The notes beneath the pieces were generated by a model. The model saw only the letters and a program-made list of their open reading frames with translations. It did not search any database and was not told the origin of the DNA. Both the position numbers and the translations under genes were made by a program. Below, in pieces: positions 33,670 through 41,363 of a stretch of 61,563 nt of DNA (position 1 is the stretch's first letter; each line of letters starts with the position of its first letter). The stretch is from positions 1-61,563 of the IMG/VR virus record IMGVR_UViG_3300042091_002940; one strand, given 5' to 3'. Origin of the DNA: a virus.

Positions 33670-33701
33670 TGAACGTTCATAATCGGTCAATGATATCATT
33701 G
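33670..33701. promoter_or_regulatory. Two palindromes in the deoR-gfa divergent region
   Basis: TGAACGTTCA (33670-33679) and the perfect 14-bp CAATGATATCATTG (33688-33701), 8 nt apart, between the divergent starts. They are likely operators for the DeoR-family repressor encoded next door. Confidence 0.55.
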
Positions 33702-33767
33702 TCATGAGTGAAAAAGACGACGATACTTCAGGTGCCAACGACCACCACGAACTGCAAGGGGTACCTG

Positions 33768-34220
33768 ATGCCAAATGCCGCCGACTCCCGGAAATCGACT
33801 GGTAGCTGTCTTTGTGGCGGCGTGCAGTATGAGGTCCGCGGCCCGCTGCGCGACATCCTGTTCTGTCACTGCGAGAACTGTCGTCGCACACACGGCAACT
33901 TCTCCGCCTACGCCTCCAGTCACCGCGAGGACCTCGTCGTAACCAAGGACGCCACTCTGCGCTGGTACCACACCGACAAGGACGTGACGCCAGACGTGCA
34001 GCGCGGCTTCTGTTCGCAGTGCGGCTCCAGCCTGTTCTGGGATCCGCAGGGGTACGAGTACGTCTACATCTCGGCCGGCACCCTCGATCCGCCGACGGGC
34101 GTCAAGGGCGCCGGCCACATCTGGCTCAGTGAGGCTGGCGACTACTACGCGATCTGCGACGACCTGCCCAAGGCACAAGGGTCGTCGAAGGGCCGCTTCC
34201 TAGGCACGCCACACGACTGA
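33768..34220 (+). CDS. GFA-family zinc protein
   Basis: 150 residues. SCLCGGVQYEV, FCHCENCRRTHG and FCSQCGSSLFW give the Cys pairs of the GFA (glutathione-dependent formaldehyde-activating-like) fold. Many members are not formaldehyde enzymes and have unknown roles. Start ATG 33768 lies behind AAGGGG; an upstream GTG at 33708 would add an unconvincing 20 residues. It is the first gene of a rightward operon. Confidence 0.85.
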   Translation: MPNAADSRKSTGSCLCGGVQYEVRGPLRDILFCHCENCRRTHGNFSAYASSHREDLVVTKDATLRWYHTDKDVTPDVQRGFCSQCGSSLFWDPQGYEYVYISAGTLDPPTGVKGAGHIWLSEAGDYYAICDDLPKAQGSSKGRFLGTPHD

Positions 34221-34242
34221 GCTGCCGACGCGGCTCGCGCAG

Positions 34243-35325
34243 ATGTCGGCACCTCATCCACAGGCGAGCCTTGAGCTCGACAGTGCACAGCTAGAGCGAC
34301 GGCTTTCGTTTGCTCGGCGCGGACTCCTCTGGGGAGTCTTGTCTGGCATCACCTGGGGCATTGTGGGCGTCCTGCTGGGGCTCGCTTTGTCGATGCCTCC
34401 GTTCTCTGATTCGCACCCCGGCTCGGTGCCACTTTGGGGTCTGCTTGCCGCTCCCCTTGTTGGCGCGTGTCTGCACGACACCTTCGCAGCACTGTGGCTT
34501 GTCACCTACAACGTCTCGAGCGGTCGCGGCAAGGAGTATGTGCGGACGCTGCGGACCACGCCCGGGGCCATGATCTGTCTAGGGGGTGTATTCGGCGGAC
34601 CCGTCTTCATGTCCGGCTACCTCATCGCCATCCGGCTCTCGGGAGCCTTCTATGCGCTCGCCATCACCGCGACCTACCCGATCATCGGTGCCCTGCTCGC
34701 GGCTCTCATCCTCAAGGAGAAGACCTCTGCGCGCCTGTGGTTCGGCATCGTGCTGTGCATGGTCGGCGCTGTGCTGGTCGGCTACCTGCCACCTCAGGGT
34801 GGCACCGGCACCTACTTCTACATCGGCATCGCAGCTGCCGTCGTTGCGGCAATCGGAGTCGCCCTTGAAGGCATCTTCTCCACCTGGGGCATGGATCTCG
34901 TCGACGCCAACATAGCCCTTGGCATCCGAGAGCTCACGTCGTCGGTCATCTACCTGGCGATCATCCTGCCCCTGCTTTCGGCCAGCGGCATTCTCGTCGC
35001 TGCGGCCAGTCACAAGAGCTTCCTCATCTTGGCCGTCGCTGGCGTGATCGGTGGCTACTCCTTTCAGATCTGGTACCGGGGTTTCAACATGGCGGGAGTG
35101 AGCCGGACTATGGCGCTCAATATCACCTACGCACTATGGGGCCTGCTGTTCGGCTGGGCGTTTACGGCGGCTTCGGTGACCACGAGCTTGTTGTTGGGCG
35201 CGCTGCTGATCACCGCGGGTGCCGTGATCACGGTGCTGAACCCGAAGGAGTTCCTCGTGCTAAGGAGGGTCGACCGCCATGAAGTTGCCGCTCAAGTTTC
35301 GGATCCTGCAGGTGATCGCCTCTGA
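34243..35325 (+). CDS. EamA-like drug/metabolite transporter
   Basis: 360 residues with about 10 membrane segments in two halves, typical of the DMT superfamily (FYALAITATYPIIGALLAAL, LWFGIVLCMVGAVLVGYLPP). It likely exports or imports a small metabolite through the cytoplasmic membrane; substrate unknown. The 3' end overlaps the next gene by 47 nt. Confidence 0.85.
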   Translation: MSAPHPQASLELDSAQLERRLSFARRGLLWGVLSGITWGIVGVLLGLALSMPPFSDSHPGSVPLWGLLAAPLVGACLHDTFAALWLVTYNVSSGRGKEYVRTLRTTPGAMICLGGVFGGPVFMSGYLIAIRLSGAFYALAITATYPIIGALLAALILKEKTSARLWFGIVLCMVGAVLVGYLPPQGGTGTYFYIGIAAAVVAAIGVALEGIFSTWGMDLVDANIALGIRELTSSVIYLAIILPLLSASGILVAAASHKSFLILAVAGVIGGYSFQIWYRGFNMAGVSRTMALNITYALWGLLFGWAFTAASVTTSLLLGALLITAGAVITVLNPKEFLVLRRVDRHEVAAQVSDPAGDRL

Positions 35326-35557
35326 GCCAGGTGTCTCCAATTGCGAGATGGCGACACGTATCGCCGCGGAGTATCCGGGGGAGCGACAGGCGCGCAGGTC
35401 GGTGGTCGCAGATCATCTCACCGCCTTCGAGACGATGGGCATGATCAACTCACGGCCGCTGGCTCTGGCGGAGGACGGCTCGCTTGTCGAAGGACTGACC
35501 CTGACAGCCTATGGGCTGGACCGGTTAAGGTTCCTTCCGAGGAGGGCTCGGGCATGA
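35279..35557 (+). CDS. Winged-helix HTH protein
   Basis: 92 residues behind CTAAGGAGGG. It has a helix-turn-helix-like region (RILQVIASEPGVSNCEMATR) and a wing, with no effector domain. It probably regulates the transporter operon. It overlaps the transporter end by 47 nt. Alternative: an archaeal-type small regulator; function uncertain. Confidence 0.7.
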   Translation: MKLPLKFRILQVIASEPGVSNCEMATRIAAEYPGERQARRSVVADHLTAFETMGMINSRPLALAEDGSLVEGLTLTAYGLDRLRFLPRRARA

Positions 35558-35886
35558 GCTTCGTTCCTCGCCTGATCGCCAGGCCGCAGCGCCGGGTCTT
35601 CGGCGAAGAGCACTCCATGCCACCCCGCCGCGCAACATCCAGCATGTCTCGACCGGGTAGGGGTTCAATCAGCGGCAGGCGCCATGCCCGACCCTGCCCG
35701 CCCTGGGTCTCCGTGAAATCCCGAAATTGGAGTTTTTGGGGTCTACGGGTTCAGGCGAACTGTGTGACAGGTTTCCCGCCAGGCAGCGGGCTGCCCTTCA
35801 GCTCACGAGTATCGGCTGGGTGCGCCGATGATGCGCTTGTTGGGCGGTCCTCCCTCGTGCCGCTTGCCCGGTGTCACCGCGTGACC
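35558..35886. other. Intergenic region with 92-nt repeat
   Basis: About 330 bases; no gene. The recognisable content is the 92-nt repeat at 35683-35775 and a GTGACAGGTTTC run that recalls the GGCGTGACG element. Confidence 0.5.
35683..35775 (+). repeat. 92-nt dispersed repeat, copy 2 (left of prophage B packaging)
   Basis: Partner of 520-612. Both copies run toward the phage packaging operon, in the same orientation, with leftward cargo genes between. Confidence 0.7.
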
Positions 35887-36381
35887 TCAGTGCGGGTGCG
35901 GCCGGACCACACCGTCGGCGTCCGGCAGATTGAGTGTCACAGCATCGACACCATCGTTGTCCCGAGCCGGGAAGAGCCCGAAGAAGGCGCGCGCACCCGC
36001 AGTGAGATGTGCCGCGTCGTCCGCCACCTCGCCGGGTGTGCTGGGATAGTCAACGTCGATGTCGATGCCATCCGGTGCAAGCACGCCGAAGACGATGTCG
36101 ATGTCCTTCGCAGTCAGGCGCTGGATCTCGGCAAGGAGTTCGGGCGAGAGGACGCCGTCGCGGATGCGGCCGTCGAAATAGAAGCTCACGCTGCTACCGG
36201 GCCATAGACGACCGGCAACCTCGTCAAGAGCGCAGGCGTCGGCGCACAGGTACCAGCAAGTGCGGCCGGCCCCACGGGCAATGCGTTCGAGAACGACTGC
36301 CGGTCGGCTCGCAAGCAGCTGGCGCACCGGCGTCCGGGCGAGCACCTGGAGTGCCACCTCTCTGTATGGCTGTGGGGCCAC
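35887..36381 (-). CDS. Hypothetical protein
   Basis: 164 residues, no motif I know. LASRPAVVLERIARGAGR and VSFYFDGRIRDGVLSPELLAE look like an ordered alpha/beta protein; DIDIVFGVLAPDG and DIDVDYPST alternate acids and hydrophobics. No signal peptide. It is the last gene before the ankyrin gene on the same strand. Function unknown. Confidence 0.65.
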   Translation of the reverse strand: MAPQPYREVALQVLARTPVRQLLASRPAVVLERIARGAGRTCWYLCADACALDEVAGRLWPGSSVSFYFDGRIRDGVLSPELLAEIQRLTAKDIDIVFGVLAPDGIDIDVDYPSTPGEVADDAAHLTAGARAFFGLFPARDNDGVDAVTLNLPDADGVVRPHPH

Positions 36382-36487
36382 CGGCTGTTCCTATCAACGG
36401 TTGGCGCATGAGCTGTTGGCCTGCTGTGCATAGACTCCCATCACAGCCTCCGGGCCAATCTGCACGATGCGCTTGTTACCCGCGAGG
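36382..36487. other. Short intergenic region
   Basis: 106 bases; nothing recognised. Confidence 0.4.
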
Positions 36488-36919
36488 TCACGCGGCGATG
36501 TCGATGAAGAATTGAGCGACGTCGTAGTTGCCGATGCTGCGCGCCGCGCCGACGGGCGCGACGCCGGAATCGTTGGCGGCCTGAGGGTCGGCCCCGGCGC
36601 TGCGGAGCGCCGCGATGACGGAGCCATCGCCGCGCGATTCGAACACGGCCCGCCAGAGGGGCGTGTTGCCGTAGGAGTCGCGCAGGCCGGGATCAGCACC
36701 AGCTTCGAGCAGGGCCGTCGTGGCGCCGGCGGAGTTCGCCTGGGCCGCAAAGTGGAGGGGGGACCAGCCGTTGTCGTCCTGGGCATTGACGTCAGCGCCC
36801 TCGCCCAGCAGCCGCGCCACCTCGTCGACTCGACCGCTCGCCGCCGCATAGTGCAGAGGTGTGCGTCCGTAAGGATCGACTCCGTCTCGAGTCGTTCGCT
36901 TGGGCTGCTTTCCCGTCAC
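36488..36919 (-). CDS. Ankyrin-repeat protein
   Basis: 143 residues. GRTPLHYAAASGRVDEVARL, GWSPLHFAAQ, GNTPLWRAV and ADPQAANDSGVAPVGAA are successive ankyrin repeats of about 33 residues. Start GTG 36919 behind AGAGGAG. No signal peptide. Ankyrin proteins bind other proteins; in a prophage cargo region it could act on host factors, but this is inference. Confidence 0.85.
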   Translation of the reverse strand: MTGKQPKRTTRDGVDPYGRTPLHYAAASGRVDEVARLLGEGADVNAQDDNGWSPLHFAAQANSAGATTALLEAGADPGLRDSYGNTPLWRAVFESRGDGSVIAALRSAGADPQAANDSGVAPVGAARSIGNYDVAQFFIDIAA

Positions 36920-37043
36920 GGCGCTCCTCTGTGGCCAACGGTGATTCTGCTTACTGAGCAAAGTCGGCACCAGCCTACGCCTTCGTGAGTAATGGCGGGA
37001 AGAACCTCGCAAGGTCCTTGCATACGCAGTCTGCGTAACAGAC
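36920..37043. other. Intergenic region before prophage B packaging operon
   Basis: No gene. The start of the ankyrin gene is on the left; the GGCGTGACG element follows on the right. Confidence 0.4.
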
Positions 37044-37066
37044 GGCGTGACGAGTTTTCCATGATG
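37044..37066 (+). promoter_or_regulatory. Phage intergenic element GGCGTGACG, copy B1
   Basis: GGCGTGACG AGT TTTCCA TGATG, with the same 5-nt distance to the ATG of the first packaging gene as in prophage A (3218-3240). Confidence 0.6.
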
Positions 37067-37071
37067 GCGGC

Positions 37072-37422
37072 ATGGTCGTTTCGCTCTGTGCCTACTGCCA
37101 CCAGCCTCTTCCGACGCGCGGTCGCCGCGGTCCGGCGCCGTCGTATTGCTGCCGCGCCTGCCGTCAGGCCGCGTACCGCGCGCGCCAACGGCAGGAGGTC
37201 CGGCTCGAGCCGCTCGGGCTCGCCGCGCAGACGATCACTCCTGTTTTGGCGCCGGCCGCAGCCGACGAGCAGGTCGCGCAGGCCATCCTCGAAGCGCGAT
37301 CGGTCGCCGGCTCCTTCATCCGCCTGAGCCGCGAGGCGCGAGTCGAGTTCGCCTGGCGCTGCGGCAAGGTCGGCGAGGCGATGCTCGACGCCATGGACCG
37401 CTACTTCCCGGAGGTTCGATGA
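37072..37422 (+). CDS. Zinc-finger-like packaging operon protein (B)
   Basis: 116 residues. CAYCHQP, YCCRACRQAAY and the helical end AMLDAMDRYFPEV match the gene at 3246-3602. The Cys pattern is kept while linker residues differ. The GCGCAAACGATT motif of A's copy is replaced by GCGCAGACGATC, showing that the motif is not required by the protein. Stop overlaps the next ATG. Confidence 0.75.
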   Translation: MVVSLCAYCHQPLPTRGRRGPAPSYCCRACRQAAYRARQRQEVRLEPLGLAAQTITPVLAPAAADEQVAQAILEARSVAGSFIRLSREARVEFAWRCGKVGEAMLDAMDRYFPEVR

Positions 37423-38729
37423 CGTCCTTGACGCTCGAGACCGTGCCCGTCGGCGCGCTGTCGCTCGACCCAGCCAACGCGCGCAAGCACGGCGTGCGTA
37501 ACCTCGAGGCGATCGCCGGGAGCCTGCGCCAGTTCGGCCAGCGCCGGCCACTGGTCTGCCGGCGGGCCGGCGGGTCGACCATGGTCATCGCGGGCAACGG
37601 CACGCTCGAGGCCGCGCGCTCGCTGGGCTGGACCGAGATCGTCATCACGGTGGTGCCTGACGACTGGACCGCCGAGCAGGCCAAGGCGTATGCGCTGGCC
37701 GACAACCGCACGGCCGAGCTCGCGACCTGGGACGAGGCCGAGCTGGCCGAGCAGCTCGGCGACCTCGACGCACTCGGCTTCGACCTCAATTCGATCGGTT
37801 TCGACGGGCTCCCGGCGCTGGACATGGGCGTCGGCGCCGACGACCCAGGCGAGGTCCCGCTCGACCCGGTGTCGACGCCGGGCGACCTGTGGGTCTGCGG
37901 ACCGCACCGCGTGGTCTGCGCCTCGAGCACCGACGCCGGCGCGGTGGCGCGCCTGTTCGGCGACGAGGCGTGCCAGTGCATCATCACCGACCCGCCCTAC
38001 GGCGTGGCCTACGTCGACTCGCTCGACAAGACGATGCGCGATCAGGGCAAAGTCCCGCCGCGCCATCGCGCGATCGCCGGCGACGACGTCTCCGACCCGG
38101 TGCTCGAGGCGCTGGTCAAAGACGCGCTCGCGCTCGCCTTCGCACACGCCGCCGAGGGCGCCGGCGCCTACGTCTTCCACGCCGACGTGAAGCGCCTGCT
38201 GTTCGAGTCGTCGATGGTGCGGGCCGGCTTCCTCGTCCACCAGACGCTGGTGTGGGTGAAGCAGCGCATCACGCTCGGCCACATGGATTACCTCTCGCAG
38301 CACGAGCCGGTGCTCTACGGCTGGAAGCAGGGCGGCAAGCACGGCTGGTACGGAGGGCGCAAACGGTCGGCTCTCATCGCCGACGAGGCCCCGGACATCG
38401 CCACTATGACCGGCGCGCAGGCGCTCGAGCTCCTGCGCGACCTCTACCGCGAGACCACGGTCATCCGCCACGATCGCCCGGCCAAGTCCACGGAGCATCC
38501 CACCATGAAGCCGGTCGGGCTCCTGGCGCGCTTCGTCGTGAACTCGACCAAGAAGGGCGAGCTCGTCTACGACCCGTTCCTCGGTTCCGGCTCGACGCTC
38601 ATCGCCGCCGAGACCCAGGGCCGGCGCTGTGTCGGCTGCGAGCTCGACCCCGGCTACGTCGACGTCATCGTGCGGCGCTGGGAGAAGGCGACCGGCGGCA
38701 AGGCGGTGCTCGACCGTGGCGAAGGGTAG
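37419..38729 (+). CDS. ParB-like domain fused to DNA methyltransferase (B)
   Basis: 436 residues, colinear with the A copy. ADNRTAE, DPPYGVAYV and YDPFLGSGST all present. Compared with A, substitutions are mostly conservative apart from the region after HPTMKP upstream (RRRSALVAD against RKRSALIAD). Same enzyme expected. It carries one GCGCAAACG at 38357, encoding Gly-Arg-Lys-Arg, in another frame than most copies. Confidence 0.92.
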   Translation: MTSLTLETVPVGALSLDPANARKHGVRNLEAIAGSLRQFGQRRPLVCRRAGGSTMVIAGNGTLEAARSLGWTEIVITVVPDDWTAEQAKAYALADNRTAELATWDEAELAEQLGDLDALGFDLNSIGFDGLPALDMGVGADDPGEVPLDPVSTPGDLWVCGPHRVVCASSTDAGAVARLFGDEACQCIITDPPYGVAYVDSLDKTMRDQGKVPPRHRAIAGDDVSDPVLEALVKDALALAFAHAAEGAGAYVFHADVKRLLFESSMVRAGFLVHQTLVWVKQRITLGHMDYLSQHEPVLYGWKQGGKHGWYGGRKRSALIADEAPDIATMTGAQALELLRDLYRETTVIRHDRPAKSTEHPTMKPVGLLARFVVNSTKKGELVYDPFLGSGSTLIAAETQGRRCVGCELDPGYVDVIVRRWEKATGGKAVLDRGEG

Positions 38730-39219
38730 ACCGCCTGACCCTGGACGTGAGCGCCGTGGCACAGGCAACCGGGCGGCCGTCGGTCGCGCCAAGCCGGCGA
38801 CCTCTCGCGCTCTGCCGGCGCCGGCCGCGGTGGTCGGCGCCGAACCGCCGGCTGGGCTGCCGGAAGCGGTCGCGCCTGTCTGGGGAGTGTGCGTCGCCGA
38901 GATGGCGGCGAACCGCCACCTTCGGGCGTCGGACCTCATCCTGCTCAAGGCGTACTGCGAGGCGGTCGCGCTCCACGACGAGTCTTCGAACCAGATCCAC
39001 CGGCTCGGCGTGCTGGTCGCAGGTCCATCGGGGCCGATGGTCAATCCGCTGATCCGCGTGCAAAAAGACGCCGCGCAAACGATTCGTCAGCTTTCCGACG
39101 TGCTGGGCCTGAACCCGCTGGCGCGCATCCGCGCCGGCCTGCAGGAGGCGGCCGGCGCCAGTCTCGTGCTCGGCATCCGCGAGCGCCTGGTCGGCAAGAT
39201 CGTGGACGGTGGCAAGTGA
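38716..39219 (+). CDS. terS: Terminase small subunit (B)
   Basis: 167 residues from GTG inside the methyltransferase end, same length and start (VAKGRPPDPGRERRGTGN) as in A. A helical middle and QKDAAQTIRQLSDVLGLNP are conserved. The GCGCAAACGATT motif at 39073 is shared with A's copy in the same codons. It should bind the same kind of packaging site as A's small terminase, so the two phages may compete or cross-package. Confidence 0.88.
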   Translation: MAKGRPPDPGRERRGTGNRAAVGRAKPATSRALPAPAAVVGAEPPAGLPEAVAPVWGVCVAEMAANRHLRASDLILLKAYCEAVALHDESSNQIHRLGVLVAGPSGPMVNPLIRVQKDAAQTIRQLSDVLGLNPLARIRAGLQEAAGASLVLGIRERLVGKIVDGGK

Positions 39220-39500
39220 GCCGCGCGCGGCTCTACATCTCCGTGGTGGCCGACGTCCTGGAGGCTCGCGACTTCCGCTGCGAGTCCTGCGGCGAGCCGG
39301 ACATCGAGCACGTGCACCACATCATCCCGGTGTCGGAGACCGGCATCTGCGCGGAGCTGGCGATCGAGCCGGCCAACATGATGGTGCTCTGCAACGACTG
39401 CCACGTCCTTTTCCACCCGGGCTCTCGCAACCGCAACATGTGGTGGCACATGCAGTTGGTCGCCGACGCGCGCGGGCGCTCGCTGGGGGCCTTCCGATGA
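39216..39500 (+). CDS. HNH endonuclease, packaging-associated (B)
   Basis: 94 residues, near-identical to 5396-5680 (CESCG, HVHHIIPVSE, LCNDCHVLFHP). The few differences lie in the loop after ETGICA. Same role: nicking with terminase. Confidence 0.9.
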   Translation: MSRARLYISVVADVLEARDFRCESCGEPDIEHVHHIIPVSETGICAELAIEPANMMVLCNDCHVLFHPGSRNRNMWWHMQLVADARGRSLGAFR

Positions 39501-39796
39501 GCGATCGCCCCAAAGCCGGCGAGCCGCCGGACCTCACGCAGCCGACCGAGGTCTTGCGCTTCCTGCTGGGCGTCGAGTGTCGCCGGCTCGAGGTGGCGCT
39601 CGGCATCGAGGCCAAGCGCGAGCTCGTCTTCCCGGAGACCACGGTCATCATCCGCGACATCGAGCGTCTCACCGCCGAGGTCGAGCGTCGCGACGCCGGG
39701 GCTGCCGGTGGCGGCGCCGCGGCGCCGGCCAAAACGGCGCAAACGATTCCTTCGCCGGGCTGGGCGCCGGCCGACCTCACCGGGCTGGGCGACTGA
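39497..39796 (+). CDS. Conserved protein between HNH and terL (B)
   Basis: 99 residues. The central part ELVFPETTVIIRDIERLTAE is identical to A; the Ala/Pro-rich end differs and carries GCGCAAACGATT at 39737, where A has GCGCAAGCGACT, a near miss. Function unknown. Confidence 0.78.
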   Translation: MSDRPKAGEPPDLTQPTEVLRFLLGVECRRLEVALGIEAKRELVFPETTVIIRDIERLTAEVERRDAGAAGGGAAAPAKTAQTIPSPGWAPADLTGLGD

Positions 39797-41298
39797 TGGC
39801 GCGCCGCACCGTCCGCGAACTCGAGCGCGATCGCCAGGGACAGCTGGCCGCGTCGGTCGCCGAGCTCTTCATGCTCGAGCACCTGCGCTTCACCGGCGGT
39901 GCGCTGGCCGGCAAGCCGATGCGCCTGGCGGCCTTCCAGCGCGACAACATCGTGCGACCCATCTTCGGCACCCTGGACGCCCGCGGCCGGCGCGTCTACC
40001 GCGAGGGCATCGTCGGGCTGCCGCGCTGGGGCGGCAAGAGCCAGCTCGCCGCGGCGCTCGGTCTCACGCTGATGTACACCGAGCCGACCTTCGAGGGCGA
40101 GTACTACGTTGTGGCCACCACGCGCCAACAGGCCGGCATCGTCTTCGAGAAGGCCAAGCGCATGGTGCTCATGGACGACCTGCTGCGCGGCGTCACCAAG
40201 GTCTACCGCAACGTGCTCGAGATCCCCGAGACCGGCGCCCTGTTCCGCGTGCTGCCGTGGGACGCCGACACCGCCCAGGGCTATCACCCCACGGCGGCGA
40301 TCATCGACGAGTACCACGTGCACCGCGACGCATCGATGCGCGAGGCGCTGCTGTCGGGCATGGTGGGTGTCGAGCAGGGGCTGCTCATCACGATCTCGAC
40401 CGCCGGGCCGGAGCGCAAGGGTCCGCTGTGGGACCTGCTGCGCGACACACTCGGCGAGCCGGGGCCGCACGCCGGGCCGGCGCGCCGCGACCCGCGCGCC
40501 TACGTCTACTGGGCCGGCGCCTCAGACGACGAGGACGGGCACGACCCGGCCGTCTGGCGCAAGGCCAACCCGGCGCGCTGGATAACGGCGCGCATGCTGC
40601 GCGACCAGTACCGCACCCTGCCCTTCCCGGTGTTCGAACGCCTCCACCTGAACCGCTTCCCGTCGAGCGGCACGAGCCGCGCCTACCCGGCCGAGCTCTG
40701 GGATCCCTGCGACGCGCTGCCCACCTTCGACGCCGACACACCGACCATGCTGGCGCTCGACGCCTCCTGGACGCGCGACTCGACGGCGCTCCTGGTCGAC
40801 CAGCGATCGCCGGGCGGCATGCACAACATCGAGGCGTACGTGTGGCGCAAGGACGGCGCCATGGGCCACATCGACCACGAGGCCGTCGAGGCCAAGATCG
40901 TCGAGCTCTGTCGCGAGCTCAACGTCGTGCGCGTGGGCTGCGACCCCAACTACTTCACCCGCTCCATGCTGCGGCTCGAGCACGACTTCAAGGTGCCCAT
41001 CGAGGAGTTCCCCCAGGAGAACAAGCGCATGAGCTCAGCGGCCATGACGCTGTTCGACGTGCTGCAGGAGGGGCGGCTGGCGCACGGTGGCTCGCGCGGG
41101 CTGCGCGAGCAGGTCTTGAACGCCGGCGTGAAGGCAACGCCCTACGGCTGGCGCCTCACCAAGGTCACTGACGACGCCAAGATCGACGCCGCGGTGGCGC
41201 TGGCCATGGTTGTCTACCTGGCGGAGTCGGAGGCCAATGCCTTCGCGCCGTCGTTTGCTCGCACGGGCGGCGTGCGCACCATTAGTCTCGGAGTGTGA
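39796..41298 (+). CDS. terL: Terminase large subunit (B)
   Basis: 500 residues, ATG overlapping the stop of the previous gene. Walker A LPRWGGKSQ, Walker B TAAIIDEYH, STAG, LALDASWTRDSTAL and GCDPNYF all as in A, overall very similar. Ends in FARTGGVRTISLGV, the most diverged part. It is followed by a cargo gene instead of the portal. Confidence 0.95.
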   Translation: MARRTVRELERDRQGQLAASVAELFMLEHLRFTGGALAGKPMRLAAFQRDNIVRPIFGTLDARGRRVYREGIVGLPRWGGKSQLAAALGLTLMYTEPTFEGEYYVVATTRQQAGIVFEKAKRMVLMDDLLRGVTKVYRNVLEIPETGALFRVLPWDADTAQGYHPTAAIIDEYHVHRDASMREALLSGMVGVEQGLLITISTAGPERKGPLWDLLRDTLGEPGPHAGPARRDPRAYVYWAGASDDEDGHDPAVWRKANPARWITARMLRDQYRTLPFPVFERLHLNRFPSSGTSRAYPAELWDPCDALPTFDADTPTMLALDASWTRDSTALLVDQRSPGGMHNIEAYVWRKDGAMGHIDHEAVEAKIVELCRELNVVRVGCDPNYFTRSMLRLEHDFKVPIEEFPQENKRMSSAAMTLFDVLQEGRLAHGGSRGLREQVLNAGVKATPYGWRLTKVTDDAKIDAAVALAMVVYLAESEANAFAPSFARTGGVRTISLGV

Positions 41299-41322
41299 CC
41301 CGCTGCATGAGGGTAGAGCCAG

Positions 41323-41347
41323 TCAATCGGCTCGAGGTGAGGTGCCC
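41323..41347 (+). repeat. Direct repeat flanking the prophage B cargo gene, left copy
   Basis: CTCGAGGTGAGGTGCCC preceded by TCAATCGG. It is a copy of the portal leader at 42560-42584 (23 of 25 bases) but is followed by ATCTGG, not a start codon. It looks like the remnant of an old portal start left after the cargo gene was inserted. Confidence 0.7.
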
Positions 41348-41363
41348 ATCTGGACCAGCCGCG

